From Heterotrichella gracilis (Eukaryota > Sar > Xanthophyceae > Tribonematales > Xanthonemataceae), in NCBI GenBank assembly GCA_032358255.1, contig JAULBX010000559.1, positions 95,284 to 159,283 on the forward strand: a stretch of DNA of 64,000 nt, in the 5' to 3' direction. This document shows, piece after piece, positions 23,087-35,149 of the stretch. The notes below the pieces were generated by a model. That model was not told the DNA's origin and searched no databases. It worked only from the letters and a program-made list of their open reading frames with translations. Each line of letters opens with the position of its first letter. Within the stretch, counting starts at the first letter, position 1. A program made the translations under genes and the position numbers.

Positions 23087-24185
23087 GCTTGGCAACAACC
23101 ATGTTGCAATCACAGCTGGCTGACTGCAGGACAGCTGGCGCGCGCTGAATAGCCAGCATGTATGCCTCGCGGGGACTGTCAATGGCGCTGTGGAGTCCAT
23201 CGGTCATATGTGGCGCAGGTTTTTGGAGGGGGCAGCGTGAGCAGATGGCCAGGGCAACTCCCACTGCCAGGGAGGCGCGCTAGTCGCAGGGCGTGTGCTT
23301 GTATTTCTTAGTTGACTGAACTGCACCCTTCCCATGAACGCATTCCAGGGTTGCACAGGTTGTGCTTCCAGTGTACCTTTTCCTTTCTAGTGGGTATTGC
23401 ACCCAAAGTGTTCAATAGTTGAACCGTTTCCCCGCATAATACAAGGCGCCTTATTGCCTATGGGTGCGATGTGCTTGTGGTGGAGGCAACCATCCACAAA
23501 TCCCTTGACTTAAGGACCCTGCTGTCCATCTCAGTTTTCCTGTTCGTGCTGGTTTTTCATTCTGTTGTAGCAACTCCCAACTGATAAGTACACCCTTGAA
23601 AGTGGATAATAGCTAGGGGGCGGTCAGGTACAGACAAGCGGTAGGCGTTGGGCACAGTGCCAGCAGTGCAGCAGTTTTTGCAAGGGACCAGTCCCAGGTG
23701 TGGTTTCAAATAACCTTGCAAGTTGGTTGCTTCGTTGCACACATCTCCACAACACCAGGAATATGGGAAGGGGGGGGAAGGGGGGGAGACACCTTGTCTG
23801 TGTGTTGCGCACTAACCGTTGTTCTGTAACTGACAGTGCACTCATCAATGATCGTTGCTAAGAGTTAGTGTGCACGCTTTGTACGAGCGTGACAAAGAAT
23901 GTGACATTCACACGAGTCAAGTATTACTGAGCTGGCAGACTGCCAAAATGCCAAGTAAGCTCGACAGGGTGATCAGCTGAAAACTTGAGGCCACTGAGTG
24001 CAACATAATGGCTGCAGTGACCTTGTGACTTTCGTCCACTAAACTATGCGGCAGCCGCAGCACGGATCCAAACGTGTGGCATTGAAAACCTCAGCACGCT
24101 GCATCACCAAGGTGGATATGCCACTGGCCAGTGACTGCATCCAGAGAGCTCTGGCTTCTATGACGCAGCAGTGGAAATCATCTGT
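23087..24185. other. intergenic region between convergent genes
   Basis: Contains the 3' regions of Rab5 (+) and SEN34 (-). A purine-rich G-run lies at 23766-23788. No exon supported. Confidence 0.4.
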
Positions 24186-26458
24186 TTAGGTTCCAAACCC
24201 TGACTCTGGCCCAAGCGTGACATACTCGATTTGGCAGTCCTCCAAATCCAAGGGTCCCTTGGTGGGTATCTGCAAGGACCAAGCAATGTTGGGAGCGTCA
24301 ACTTGCACCAAACGCCCGAGTCAAGCCCGAGCATCGCACGCAAAGCAGGCAGCCATGAGCCATTTTTCACACATGGCCATAGATAAGAACCACTGGTGAA
24401 CCACTTTGAAAGGTGCCCAATGCGCACCCGGTGTGTACCATGTTGCCACCTGTCAGGTGCACATGCAATGAATGCAGCCTGTCCTCAGCGTGAAAGCCGT
24501 TCCTGTTATTGTGACTGGCATCACCGATTGATCCAACCATTCAATGCGTACCAACCACTCCTGGTTTGCTCTGACCTATGACGTGCAATTGCTGTCCCGA
24601 CATAGATGGACCATTTCACTCTTGCAAAAATCACACAGTGAATTTAAACTACCACAACAATATGGGCGTACGCTTGGCTTGGAAGGATTGCTCCTCCTTG
24701 CTACCAGGCTCCGGTGATATAGAACATTTTTAAAAAGTACGAGGCATATAAATACGCATTTTTATTCAAATTTTACTGAAATATAAATATAAATTTCTGT
24801 TCCATACCTTGATGACTGACGCCAGCAGCAGGTGCTTCCGGGCGGCATGGGCGCCTCGTGCGGATGCCGCCATCTGGAAGGGATTCAGGGGTGTGCTCCC
24901 GTCAACCAGGCGCACAACAAATTGCGCATGGTACAAGGACGGGTCCCCAGGGTACGCCAAGAAATCGCCCCCAAACTTTGAGCCGCCTGTTAAATGGTAC
25001 CTGCACTAGGGCACCATGTATCATGCCCTCATGCTGGCAGTGCCGCACACGTTTGTGGCCATGGGTTACAACTGTGCGTGTTTATTTCACCCTACCCACT
25101 GGACCTGCGTGACTTTGAGCATGATGCGACAATCTAAGTAATTAGTGGCGCATGTAAGGTAAAGATCCCTACCCTTTGTGATGTAGATCTGCAAACACCA
25201 CAAAGCAGTGCCTGTCTCGCTCCTCCTGCGGCCAGCTCCATTGCACTGTGCTGGATGCCCCCTGGCCACTGCCCGCCCTGGCAGCAGTGTCCCCCCCAGC
25301 GGCGCCACCATCCTCCCCTTCACCAGCACAAGCTCCTTGAACGCCAGGCACATCGCCAACAGTCAGAGGCACCTCAAATGGGGTGCCGTCGTTCAGAGCA
25401 TGCTTCCAGGCAGGCCACTCCTCCTCCGACATGTCTTCCATGTTTTGCTCGTCTTCATCTTCGCCACCGTCATGAAGGCGCTCGGTGGCTGGTACCACTG
25501 GTATGCCAGGTGGGTTGATGGAGGGTGCAAGGACAACCCAGCCTGCGCACCATGGACACAATCTGTCTGCTATGCGTTGGTTGTGATCTGGTTCCTTGAG
25601 TAGGGCTGCACATGGTATTGCAGAGCCGATTTGTGTATCGGGATATGCCCTTTGCAAAATGCTGCCCGCTATGCAACGGCATGCCCTCACACTGTGTGCC
25701 ACAGAGCTTGCTTGGCCTGCTGTTGATCAGGGCCACGTCCAGGTGTCTGTACAGAGTGTAGCCTTTAGGGTACCCTAAGCCTCCTTCCCAGGCAACCCAA
25801 CACCCACCCACACGCCAACAGCCATTCCCGTATGCATCGGCTGTTGGACCACGTTGGCAGGCTCGTACCTTTCTGCACCGCAAGCGTCACCTCCTCAGCG
25901 CCCAGCTGGAGTGGTAGCCCGTTGTACTCGTTCTGCTGCTTGCGCTCTGTGTGGGTGTACATGTGCAACAGCTGTGCATCAGATGGGGGTTGGCATGCCT
26001 GATAGTGCCCAGTGTGACAGTAACAAAAACACAGCCACTGAGATATTTCGTCATTTTGGATGTAGCTACCGTAAGGGCTTCGAGTTTGCGCCAGCAGCAG
26101 CACTCGCCCACCGAACGCATGCATGCATGCATGCATGCATGCATACGTTTGTGTCGAATGCATGCATGCATATGCTGCACGTCAAGGCTCACCTGCAACT
26201 CCACCAACCATGGCACCCATTATGCGGCACTCCTTGCGTAGTCGTTTTGCCGCTGCATAAGAAGGTGGTGTGCTGTGATTCGGCGCAGCCAGCAAGTGGT
26301 ATGCCAGCCACAGCCTTGGGCATCTGTAACAAAGTGCAAAAAGACGAGTGGCAAAAACCCGAGAGGCAACACTTACCTTGTGCATCCCAGACGTAGCCAT
26401 GCGTGCCCACCACTTGCACTTGTGCAAAAGGTGCTGATTCTGGAGTGGTAGCCTCCAT
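24186..26458 (-). CDS. SEN34: tRNA-splicing endonuclease catalytic subunit SEN34, 288 aa
   Basis: Six exons close exactly: 26458-26377, 26252-26193, 25946-25869, 25542-25173, 25000-24808 and 24269-24186. The N-terminal half has VQVVGTHGYVWDAQ, RLRKECRIMGAMVG and NEYNGLPLQLGAEEV, the family's 'RxxxRIVG...NxxLGLPLxLxPEE' layout. An acidic linker (GGEDEDEQNMEDMSEEE) follows. The endonuclease domain has VFADLHHKGYHLTGGSKFG, DFLAYPGDPSLYHAQFVV (catalytic Tyr and His) and ARKHLLLASV (catalytic Lys). It ends with a beta-strand tail, IEYVTLGPESGFGT. SEN34 cuts the 3' splice site of intron-containing pre-tRNAs in the SEN complex. The acceptor at 25000 was chosen because it restores YHLTGG before KFGGDF; the alternative drops that block. 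Confidence 0.92.
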
Positions 26459-27309
26459 CACCTCACCACTACGACCAACTGCAGACTGGTGAACACCCAG
26501 GTGGGTACCCAGGGAAAAGCAGGTTGTGCCCTCTAGTGCTGGCAGGATAGCTATCAATGCCTATACGCAGGTTTATAAGCTTCTGGCAGGTGGTGGTGCT
26601 GTTGCTGTGATGCAGCTGCACGCCATTACTGTTACTCCAAGATAGCCATTCGTCGTATTGGACACGCTCCCTGGAGGGTGGGCACACACTGTCAAAACCC
26701 TTGAGCACACTCGAGCCACTCGCACTATCGATATGCTTGTGTTCCACTTCGTAGCTGCTTTATGAAACCACAAGTGACGTGTGACTCGACTGCCAGCATC
26801 TCACTATCAATCAGTAATTACAGTTGTTGCAAGTCGTTCCACTGTTCAGGTGCAGTGTACCACCACATATCACCAATGGGTATAGCAGCGCAAACAGGAT
26901 GGCTGTCATTCCCAGTGTCGTCCACCAACCAGCACTTCAGTGACAAGGGGGTGGGCGATAAAAGTAGCAAAAAGAAAAGAAAAGAAGGGACAGTTCACTC
27001 CGCAACAACTGGAAATTTGCAACTCATCAAAGGAGACTTGCGGGAAAATCTAAGCACCCCGCCATTTATGCCTCACCCATGTGAATGCCCAAGGCTTGGC
27101 CGTCAACCCGCAATTATGTCTCAACTGTTCGCATTTGGTTGTCACCCCCCCATAGATATCATGAAAACAACTAGCTGTTAAGCTACAGAGAGCCACGCTG
27201 ATGCTGTTCCACACACCACCCTACATGGCGGCCCAGCCTCCATGCCCCACATCCCGCCTGCATTGAGTGGGACGCGTCACTGTGCAAGCACCTGGCCTGG
27301 TCAAGGATG
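26459..27309. other. region between SEN34 and the transporter gene
   Basis: Both flanking genes read on the minus strand, so this holds the transporter 3' UTR and the SEN34 promoter. No exon supported. Confidence 0.4.
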
Positions 27310-28976
27310 CTATACCCGCTGGTCCTTTCTGCCATTGGTGCTGGGAGTCACCAGCTGCGTTGTTTCGCTGTCCTTGGCTGCTTGCGCTGCCACCCGCTTC
27401 TTGATTGCTTGAAGCTTGATGTAGTTGTAGATGAACACCTGGAGAAGGAAAGGACAGGCACATCAAGAATTTGCACAGACCAAGAGAGGGAGGGAGGGGA
27501 ACGGGTGCATCAAGGTGTTGCACTGGCCAGATTGTGATATTGGGTCAATTGTGTCAAGCACCGTCCTGCAGCATATCTATGCCGTTGTACCCAACACACA
27601 TAAAACCTAAACCCTAAAGCACCCTTACCCCTGAGCAGCAGAAAACATATCCAAACAGGGTGAGCCGGCTGACAGGGGCGTGGAAGAGGTGGAACGAGAA
27701 GAAGATGAGCATCCAGTCCTTGATCACCCCCGCGATATTCATGGTCAATGCGGAGGTCTTGCCGATCAGCAGGAAGACAGCCTGCAAGCCAATGTCGGTC
27801 AATACATTGGTCACCACTCTCAGGTATTGGTCAAGATGCCAGTAGGATTGCCGCACACTTACCAGGTTGAGAGCGAACGCTGCCAGTGCGTTGGCGAGGA
27901 AGACGGCTGGGTAAAACTTGAGGTTCGGGAAGACCAGGATCTTGGGCAGCTCGATAAACACTGCACACAAAGGGTGGGTGAGCAACAGCCCATTCCGGAG
28001 GGTAGCCAACGTGCGGCGCAGTGAGACAGGAAAGCAATGGCATGGCGGTGGGATTGGACTTACGGAAAGGCACCGCCAGGCACACAAAGCAGGCAGGGGA
28101 GACGTAGTACAGGCTCTGCAGTGGGTTCATTTGGAGCCCCTTGGCGTTGATCAGAACTTGCACCATGGTCAGCCTCGCAGCCTGCGCACGACCACCACAT
28201 TCAGCACACACGGGAGGGTTTCCAGGGCGGGGTTTGCACCACCACAGCGGTGCAAGACTGAAAGGTGGCGTGCAGGTCAAGAGCTGGTGCCTGTGTGCAA
28301 AGTACCTCAAAGAGGAGAGCTAGCAGCTGCTGGATGACTCCTTTCATGACGAGGTTGACCTCCCCCAAAGCACAGACCACCACCCCAAAAGCGATGAGCA
28401 GCATGTCAGCGGTGATGGACTTTGAGAACTGCTCGGTGCCTAGCGCGATGCCAGAGGCGTACACGAGCCCGGGCATCAGCGATTTGGTCATTTGGATGAA
28501 GGACACGGAGAGGTAGAGGTAGGAAGAGTTGGACAGCCACAGGCTAGCCGCGTACAGCACCCCTGCGCACCCACACCCAGGGCAAATCAGCTGCATGCAT
28601 ATGAAAACTACACCAATCTACAGGTGGAATGGCCCCTGCCCCTGCACGCATACATATTGCATCTCTTAGCCTGGCACAGTGTCTGTGTACACTCACCTAT
28701 GGGCACAACCCGGCTGAAATAGTCCTTGACTGTCATGTTGTGTGACTTGACCACCTTGAGTACTCTGACGCAGATGATGCCCACAGCCGAACAGAAGAAC
28801 ATGTGCCACAACGTGAGAGCGACCGGGAAAGGGAAACCCGAGTACGCTAACAACCACTTGTTGAAGAGGATGACAGCAATTGATATGCTCATCCATGTCA
28901 CCACGTACGCATACGCAGCCAGCACCGCTTTGAACACGCCTGCTTTGCTGTCTGGACTACTGCTTGGCCCTGCCAT
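27310..28976 (-). CDS. sugar-phosphate/nucleotide-sugar transporter (TPT/DMT family), 344 aa
   Basis: Six exons close exactly: 28976-28697, 28562-28306, 28181-28064, 27960-27863, 27781-27629 and 27438-27310. About ten hydrophobic helices. Family blocks: ILFNKWLLAYSGFPFPVALT, LWLSNSSYLYLSVSFIQM, MNPLQSLYYVSPACF, LIGKTSALTMNIAGVIKDW and FGYVFCCSGVFIYNYIK. These are typical of plant 'probable sugar phosphate/phosphate translocators' such as At3g14410 and At1g53660. The C-terminal tail is basic and hydrophilic (KLQAIKKRVAAQ). It probably exchanges phosphorylated sugars or nucleotide sugars across a Golgi or plastid membrane; with no clear transit peptide, Golgi is more likely. Substrate unknown. 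A CCTAAACCCTAAA run sits immediately beside the exon 5 donor. Confidence 0.9.
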
Positions 28977-30014
28977 GTCGACAGGAAGCCCTCAAGGGCA
29001 GGAACAAAGAGAATCGCAGGCTAAACCCTGTATACAATATTATGTGCTCACTGAGGGGCACTGATATGCGCCCGCGTGGGCATGGTTGAAGGGTAACCTC
29101 AACTGGCAACAGATAGTTCACGAGAATACTCGATTCAAAGGAAATAGGTGCTTGGGGAAGGTGAAGGTCACAGTTGCAGAGTGTTGCATTGGGACAAAGC
29201 AGTGCACTGTTTCCCCTGCCCCTGCCTGAATTGGGGGGGGGTGCAGCGCGAAGATCACTGCTGGCAGGTAGTCCGGTTGCAACAGCTGAGGGTACTTACT
29301 TAAGATAGACACACCACACCGCCTGATGCTCGTCTAGTGCATTTGAATTGCGCAGCAAAGCAGTAAATACCAGTTGCGCTTACCAAGCCTTTGGCGCCAG
29401 GTTGCGCGCAGCAGTCATAGCGCGCCACGTGGATTCTGAAAATGCATATATGCATTTTGCGCAATTTTATATCTAAATATGAAAATCCGATTCTTCAAAT
29501 CCGCGGGCGGCCTGGGCACACCACGGTGGCACCTGGTGTTACACCAGCGCCATTCTGATAACACAGGTTCAACCTTGTGCACCATTGTTGCATTCCTTCA
29601 GCCGAATTGGACAGCTGGCATCACATGCTGGTGTGAAGGCACACGACCTGTGAAGCACGCGAAACCCAATGCCATCAAATCAATCAAAGAGCAATCAAGA
29701 GGCTTTACACAAGAATGTGCCTTCTGTATTCTCGTTCCAGATGACGCTGGACAGCCACTGGAACAACAACAGCAGCAATTCCTAGTCAGAGGCATGGGAG
29801 CCATTTCGCACCAAATTGATTGGCCCACGTGACCCAGCCAGCTCTAATATCAACAAGGCAATAACGCACCCAGTACACAGTATTGGGCTGTCATACTGCA
29901 AGGAAAAGGCGCAATAAGGTGCCAGTCGCCATCATTGGATTGGCCCATGCTTCCTCATGGAACCGCCACGTCAATGCCACGTCCTCCATTGCAACTTTCC
30001 CAGCCACACACGCA
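28977..30014. other. intergenic region
   Basis: Promoter side of the transporter and 3' side of TDP2, both minus-strand genes. AT-rich patch at 29440-29485. No exon supported. Confidence 0.4.
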
Positions 30015-33000
30015 TCACTCCCTCCCCGCAGGCACCAAAGTAAGGAACAGGCCAAAATGATCGCTTGGAAGCACAGGCAACACCACAGGCCCGTTCTTGT
30101 AGCTCTTGGTGTACGTTGCCCCCGGGATGGGCTCGGTCCCCACCATCTCAATATTCCCCAAGCGCCAGTCATGCAGGCGGTAGAACACCCTGTCCAACCT
30201 GTTCTGCAGCTTGTTGTATTTCCCCAGCATTGGGTTGCTCTTCCCATCGTAAGTCAAGCCAGGATCGGTGGGGCGCAGGTTGAGCCAGGCATCTCCCCTG
30301 CGTTACAAACAGACAAATGCATAAATACTCTTAAAATTATTACGCTCTGTAGCTTAAGCATGCGTGCGTTCTAGTAAAGAGACACTTGCAGCTTCACATC
30401 GAGCAGCCGCAAGAGCAATATCAAAAATATATACGCCATGCTGCACCTTGCAAGGCTTGCAATGCAGACGCAGCCAGTGCAAGCACGCACCATCTGTCGC
30501 CCAGTGGCGGCGCGCCATCCTGCGGGTTCCAGTTCATGTCACCAGCCCACAGCACGTTGCGCTCAAGGTAGGTGTCGAGCTTCTTGATTCCCTGCACAGG
30601 GTTTTGGGTTTCAAGTGTAGCACTGACACCTCAAGTACACGCGTTAGCAGAAAGCTCCTCTCAGTTTACTAAACAATCCAAAAAATTGGTCGCACAAAAA
30701 AATTTGTTCATGAATTACTGTTAAGTTCTTATATTTTCAAGAGGCAATGCAAACTCCTCCATCAAGCTACGCTCTGCATAATTTCTGCGGCGGAATACTG
30801 CTAGCGTGGCCCTGCCACAACATCCAAATGCAGTGCCAGATGCCCAACCGCAGCCACAGACCTACCATAGTGCACTGGGCAACCCTTTGCGCGCTCATCT
30901 TCTCTTCCTTAGTGAATCCCAGGGGGCTCTCCAGGTGCGATGTTGCCACCCGTATGGACACATTGCCAACTGTGGCGCTGATCATGAGGAGGCCCCGCCC
31001 TGCACCGCACAGGTAAGGAAACCCACTGTTTAGGGTTTAGGGTATAGGGTTACCATGAGGAGGCCCCGCCCTGCACCACATGGGCAAGACACCCACCGCT
31101 TATGTTTAGGGTATAGGGTTATCATGAGGAGGCCCCGCCCTGCGCCGCACAGGCAAACCACCCACCGTGACCAAAGAGGCCACCACATGCACGCGTGCGT
31201 GACCAGCTTGTCAGATACCCATGCCAACCATGCATCCTTGTTTGCTTTACACAGCAAGGCTTCAAATCCAGGCACCAGCAAATGCCCGATTGCATTTCAC
31301 ACTGGGTTTGCCTTGGCAACAAGAAATGGCCTGACAACGCGAATGCAATTGTTGTAACATAAACGAGAATGTGTTGTGCAGCACCCTATGGATGCTGTGG
31401 CTGTGCACAGACCTGCAGGTACAATGCAATCATGCACCCTCAGCAGTGGAAACTCACCCATTCTTGAATTTTGGAAGTCCAAATTCTCGGCTGACTGGGT
31501 GACCACCACTGCGTCCTTGCGGTGCAGGACCGTGGTGAAGTAGGGCTCTTTTGGTGGTGGCGTGGCCTTGTAGCGCCTCCACCAGGGGGCGAAGGACATC
31601 AAGTCGTAGATGTTTTCGGTCATCTCCTAGGGTCACAGCACGTGGGTGTTATAGAAAGCAGGGAAGGGACTGTCTGAGCTCCAAGCTTTGCGGCGCTACA
31701 TTTAGGCAGCAGCAGCAGCAGCAGCATTATCACCAGATTGAGCGTAGCCCAGCACCCTGCATGGGGCCTGTTCAGCCAGGGATGAGATGCCTAAAGGTCA
31801 AACGCTACATATGTATGCGCAGCCCTGTCCGCTAGGCTCGAGGCGCCTGCATGTACAATGTCCCAGCAGGGGTATTAATATATAAACCAGGAATTACATC
31901 CTGTATATATATTAACACCCCTGGTCCCAGCTATGCGCAATGCGCGTGCACTCAACATGGGTGAGCTCATTGGGGCCAGGGGTATACTAATATACTACCT
32001 CTTAGTATAGTGTTCTACCCCTGTTGGGCCCCATGGATAGTTGCTTGATTAGCGACTTTCCCGCCACGCTGGGCAGCGCTGCACCCTAGGGTGCAGCTGC
32101 ATGTGCTGCGTCTCTTGATGCTGCGGCTGGCATTGTGGCGAGGGTCCCTCGATCATGTGGGCAATCAAGTGACACGCCATGCTGGCATTGCGCCCCAGAA
32201 ATGCGCACCCTAAAACCCTAGACCCTAAAGCAGCGCCCCACCCATGCGCACCTGGAAGCAGATGAAGGTTGGGTAGCCCTTCTCCTCGATGATGCGGCCA
32301 ATGGCAGCTATGCGCTGCTCCAATGCAACCTGCTCATTGAACCTGCACCATTTCAACATTATGCGGTTGGTGTCATGGCAGCAAAAGGGCTTCGCCCTGA
32401 GGGACGGGGGTTCAGGTGACATTTGCTGAAGTGTACAATCGAGGTTCATTGGGCTCCTGACAACACTATGTCTAGCCTATGTCAGGCTCAGTTGATATGG
32501 CATCCAACGCAGCTGCTGAAGTGCTGACATGCGGCGTCAATGTCAGGCAATGAACGCCAGGACGCCGGAAGTCGCAACGACCTGCACTGGCTATGCCCAC
32601 ACCCCACACACGTCATCCAAACAAGAACGGTGCATGTGCAACTCACCAGACATTGTAGGTCAGCAGTGAGATGGGCGGAACCGACACCCGCTCCGCCTTG
32701 GGACCCCCGGCGCTTGAGGCCCCTGCGCATGGCTGTGTCGTGGGCTGCCTGCTTGCTGTTGATGCGCCTGGTTGTGCCTTGTGCTGGCCACCGGTTGAGG
32801 TGCCTGGCCCTGGTTGGGCCGAGGGTGGGGCTGGCAGCCGCTCAAGAGGCCTGCCAAGAGGAAAGCCACAGGCTGAGGTTGGCCGCAGTGTTTAACGGTA
32901 CCCTAAACCCTAGACCCTAGACCCTAAACCAAGACCTGGCAACGGGAAAGCCACAGGCTGAGGTATACCCCAGTGTTTCATATTCCAAGCATGTAGGCTG

Positions 33001-33775
33001 TGGCACCTTGAAGGGCAACATCCAACACAAGGGATAGTTTGTGTGGACATCATTTGAACAGATGCTCTGGAACATTGATAATTACACAAACGCTTTGCAA
33101 GCCAGGTTGCATTTGCTGCGGGTGGCGGGCTGGCAAGGAGTGCAAGGCCTCCCATACCCCAGTCTGTTGTGATCCCTTGCTGCTGCCTCGGCGCCCCTGG
33201 CCAGCCTCTCGGCGTGGAGCTCTGCCAGAAGCGAGTTGCCTGTAGGCGCTGTTGGCACTGCTGGCTGTGCCTCCGCCGCAGACCTGTTTGAGGTGAGTGA
33301 AGCTGCTACTTCCCTGCCCAGGAACGCTTGCAGCATCGGGTTTGTGCGGTTGACGGAGGCTGCAAACCTCATGATGCCCCCCTTTGCGCCAGCCTCGGGC
33401 TCTGGTCCTGCTGGGGTCAAGTCAACGCCACCCCTTGAGTCGATGTCTCCCGCTGGCGCCAGGTCGTCCCGCGGTCGTTTCCTCCCTGCGCTTTCGTTGC
33501 GAGCGTAAGTAAAAGAGGGATCATATGTTTGCGCATATGCAAGCATATACAAGCGGACAGTGCACGCCCGCGCATGCATGCATGCATAAGGCGCATGCAA
33601 CCAACCGGGTCAGTCACTGGCAGGCAGGCAGCGCTACGTTGAGCAGTCTAAACTCAATATACATATTGCTTAGTCTACTGTAGTTGCGCTTGGGGTGAGA
33701 TGCGCAAGTAGACGTACCAGCACGTTGTGCTCCCTCACTGTTTTGGGGCGAGTCAGTCAAATCCACAACATCCAT
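30015..33775 (-). CDS. TDP2: 5'-tyrosyl-DNA phosphodiesterase 2 (TDP2)-like, 455 aa
   Basis: Eight exons close exactly: 33775-33718, 33485-33158, 32850-32647, 32342-32252, 31626-31458, 30999-30866, 30591-30491 and 30297-30015. Residues 1-20 include DVVDLTDS, a textbook SUMO-interacting motif. A low-complexity Pro/Gln/Ser linker follows to about residue 185. The exonuclease-endonuclease-phosphatase fold has ISLLTYNVWFNEQ (Asn), FICFQEMTENIYDLM (catalytic Glu), RVATSHLESPLGF, VLWAGDMNWNPQDG (Asp) and LPSDHFGLFLTL (catalytic His near residue 442). TDP2 removes topoisomerase-II peptides from DNA 5' ends. All four active-site motifs are intact. Intron 5 contains duplicated acceptor regions (30981-31172) and intron 2 a further duplication (32850-32978). 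Confidence 0.92.
30981..31172. repeat. three tandem copies of the TDP2 exon 6 start, about 70-nt unit
   Basis: Units at 30981-31051, 31052-31120 and 31121-31172 each open with the phrase (A)TCATGAGGAGGCCCCGCCCT followed by GC(A/G)CC. On the coding strand this is the acceptor plus the first codons of TDP2 exon 6. The first two end in a TTTAGGG-like run (TTTAGGGTATAGGGTT). Only the copy at 30981-30999 is in the mature message. Confidence 0.9.
31683..31732. repeat. (CAG)n run in TDP2 intron 4
   Basis: About six CAG/GCA triplets around 31707-31723, in non-coding sequence. Confidence 0.7.
31867..31923. repeat. AT-rich foldback hairpin
   Basis: CAGGGGTATTAATATATA... pairs with ...TATATATTAACACCCCTG, arms about 25 nt, loop about 7 nt. 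It lies in intron 4 of TDP2. Confidence 0.85.
31972..32032. repeat. second AT-rich foldback hairpin, related to the first
   Basis: GGGGCCAGGGGTATACTAAT... pairs with ...GTTCTACCCCTGTTGGGCCCC, arms about 26-30 nt, loop about 5 nt. It shares the CAGGGGTAT(A/T)NTAATATA arm with the element at 31867, about 50 nt away. Confidence 0.85.
32850..32978. repeat. duplicated TDP2 exon 3 acceptor region separated by CCCTAAA-like units
   Basis: 32850-32893 (acceptor and upstream intron, GAAAGCCACAGGCTGAGGT core) recurs at 32936-32978. Between the copies lies ACCCTAAACCCTAGACCCTA plus further units (32899-32930). Confidence 0.85.
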
Positions 33776-35149
33776 CGTTACTCCATTGGTTGGCAAACGA
33801 CCACACACGAGTCTTATCTCGCTTGTATCCAATCGAGACCGTTCTATGGGGCGAACTGTTTGCGAGGGCCACACGTTACTGGCAATACCGTACTGCAAAG
33901 TAAAGGACTAAGTGAAGCCTATGCCAAATACACACAGTGACGCAGTAAACAACACGGAAGCAGTCCAATCACAGGGCACTCAAGTTGTGGCATTCAGCAG
34001 CATTCAAAGAGCTATATGTGCTGTTGTCTGTTGGCACCAGTGCACATATCGCTGTGGCAGGCACAGGAGGACAATGGCCCACATAAATATCGACTTTTGA
34101 AGTGCCTGTTCAACAGCTGTTGCCTGTTCCTGCGCCCGTTTGCAAGGTGAAGCATCTGGTTTCTGAGCACCTGGCCAGAGTGACCTGGACTTGGTTTGCT
34201 TGCACAGGCACGATGATGACCATGTTATTAGCGGTCGTTTCAGTTGGTACCCTCAGGCTGCCCAGGGCTAGTGCGCTCACTTTACATACACAGCTGCTGC
34301 CACAACAATTGCTTGAAGGGTGTTACAGTAACACCCTACAGTAATTGAAGTTACTTGAAGGGTGTTGCCACGTTACAGGGTTGCTGTATTGTTTTATCAA
34401 TGTGGGCAGGCTGCGTTATACCAGCAACTATCAGTAAGAGAACTGTACAAGAAGAATGGTGATCATCATAGAACGCACCCGTGTGTCTTATCTGCTAGAC
34501 CCAATGTACAACTGCATTCTTGTTGCACAAGGCTCCCCTCGACCAGCGCTTTTACAGCGCCATCCTCCCCAAAAGCTTTTGCCCACTCACAAACAGGGAG
34601 TACGCAGTGTATCATCATACGTGCAAAAACGTGCTACGGCTAAATGCAAAGCAGGAATAAGCCCCTAAAAGAACGAAAGCACTGGCGCAAATGTATGCGA
34701 AAGCGTATGCAAAAGCTATGAACGAACAGTGCAGTAAGGACAAACCTTTTTGTGGTGCTCAAAGTAACACCCCAACGTATTGGCGGCTGATGGCACACGC
34801 ACTGCCAGTCCCCAGATAACGCAAAATGCATGTAATCAAATCCCACTCTGTACCACCGAGGCTGCAAACGCTCCGTGTTCCAATATACCGCACTAATTGC
34901 TGGTAGTAAACAGGTTGTGTCAGTCACAGCCGACGCCACAACAGTGGGTGCATCACCTGCACTCAAGGTGAACGATTGACCTCTTTCAATAAAAATCATC
35001 CGGTAAGTAGCTGTGCAACAAAAAAAGCCACAGCAGTTATTTGAGATAGGAATTTGCAAAGAAATAGGCGCACAGCCCCTGCTGCTAATGCCTGCGCATG
35101 CAGTCATGTATGCCAGCACAGCCAGTGAACCGTCCACAAGCTGCGCAGC
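33776..35149. other. intergenic region between TDP2 and the kinase
   Basis: Both flanking genes read on the minus strand. A near-palindrome AGGGTGTTACAGTAACACCCT lies at 34318-34338, and its GAAGGGTGTT half recurs at 34356. No exon supported. Confidence 0.4.

Noticed and set aside
25087-25359. Alternative SEN34 splice giving IYITKG before the KFGGDF block
   Set aside because: It breaks the better-matching VFADLHHKG block; the acceptor at 25000 supplies YHLTGG and keeps both blocks in phase.
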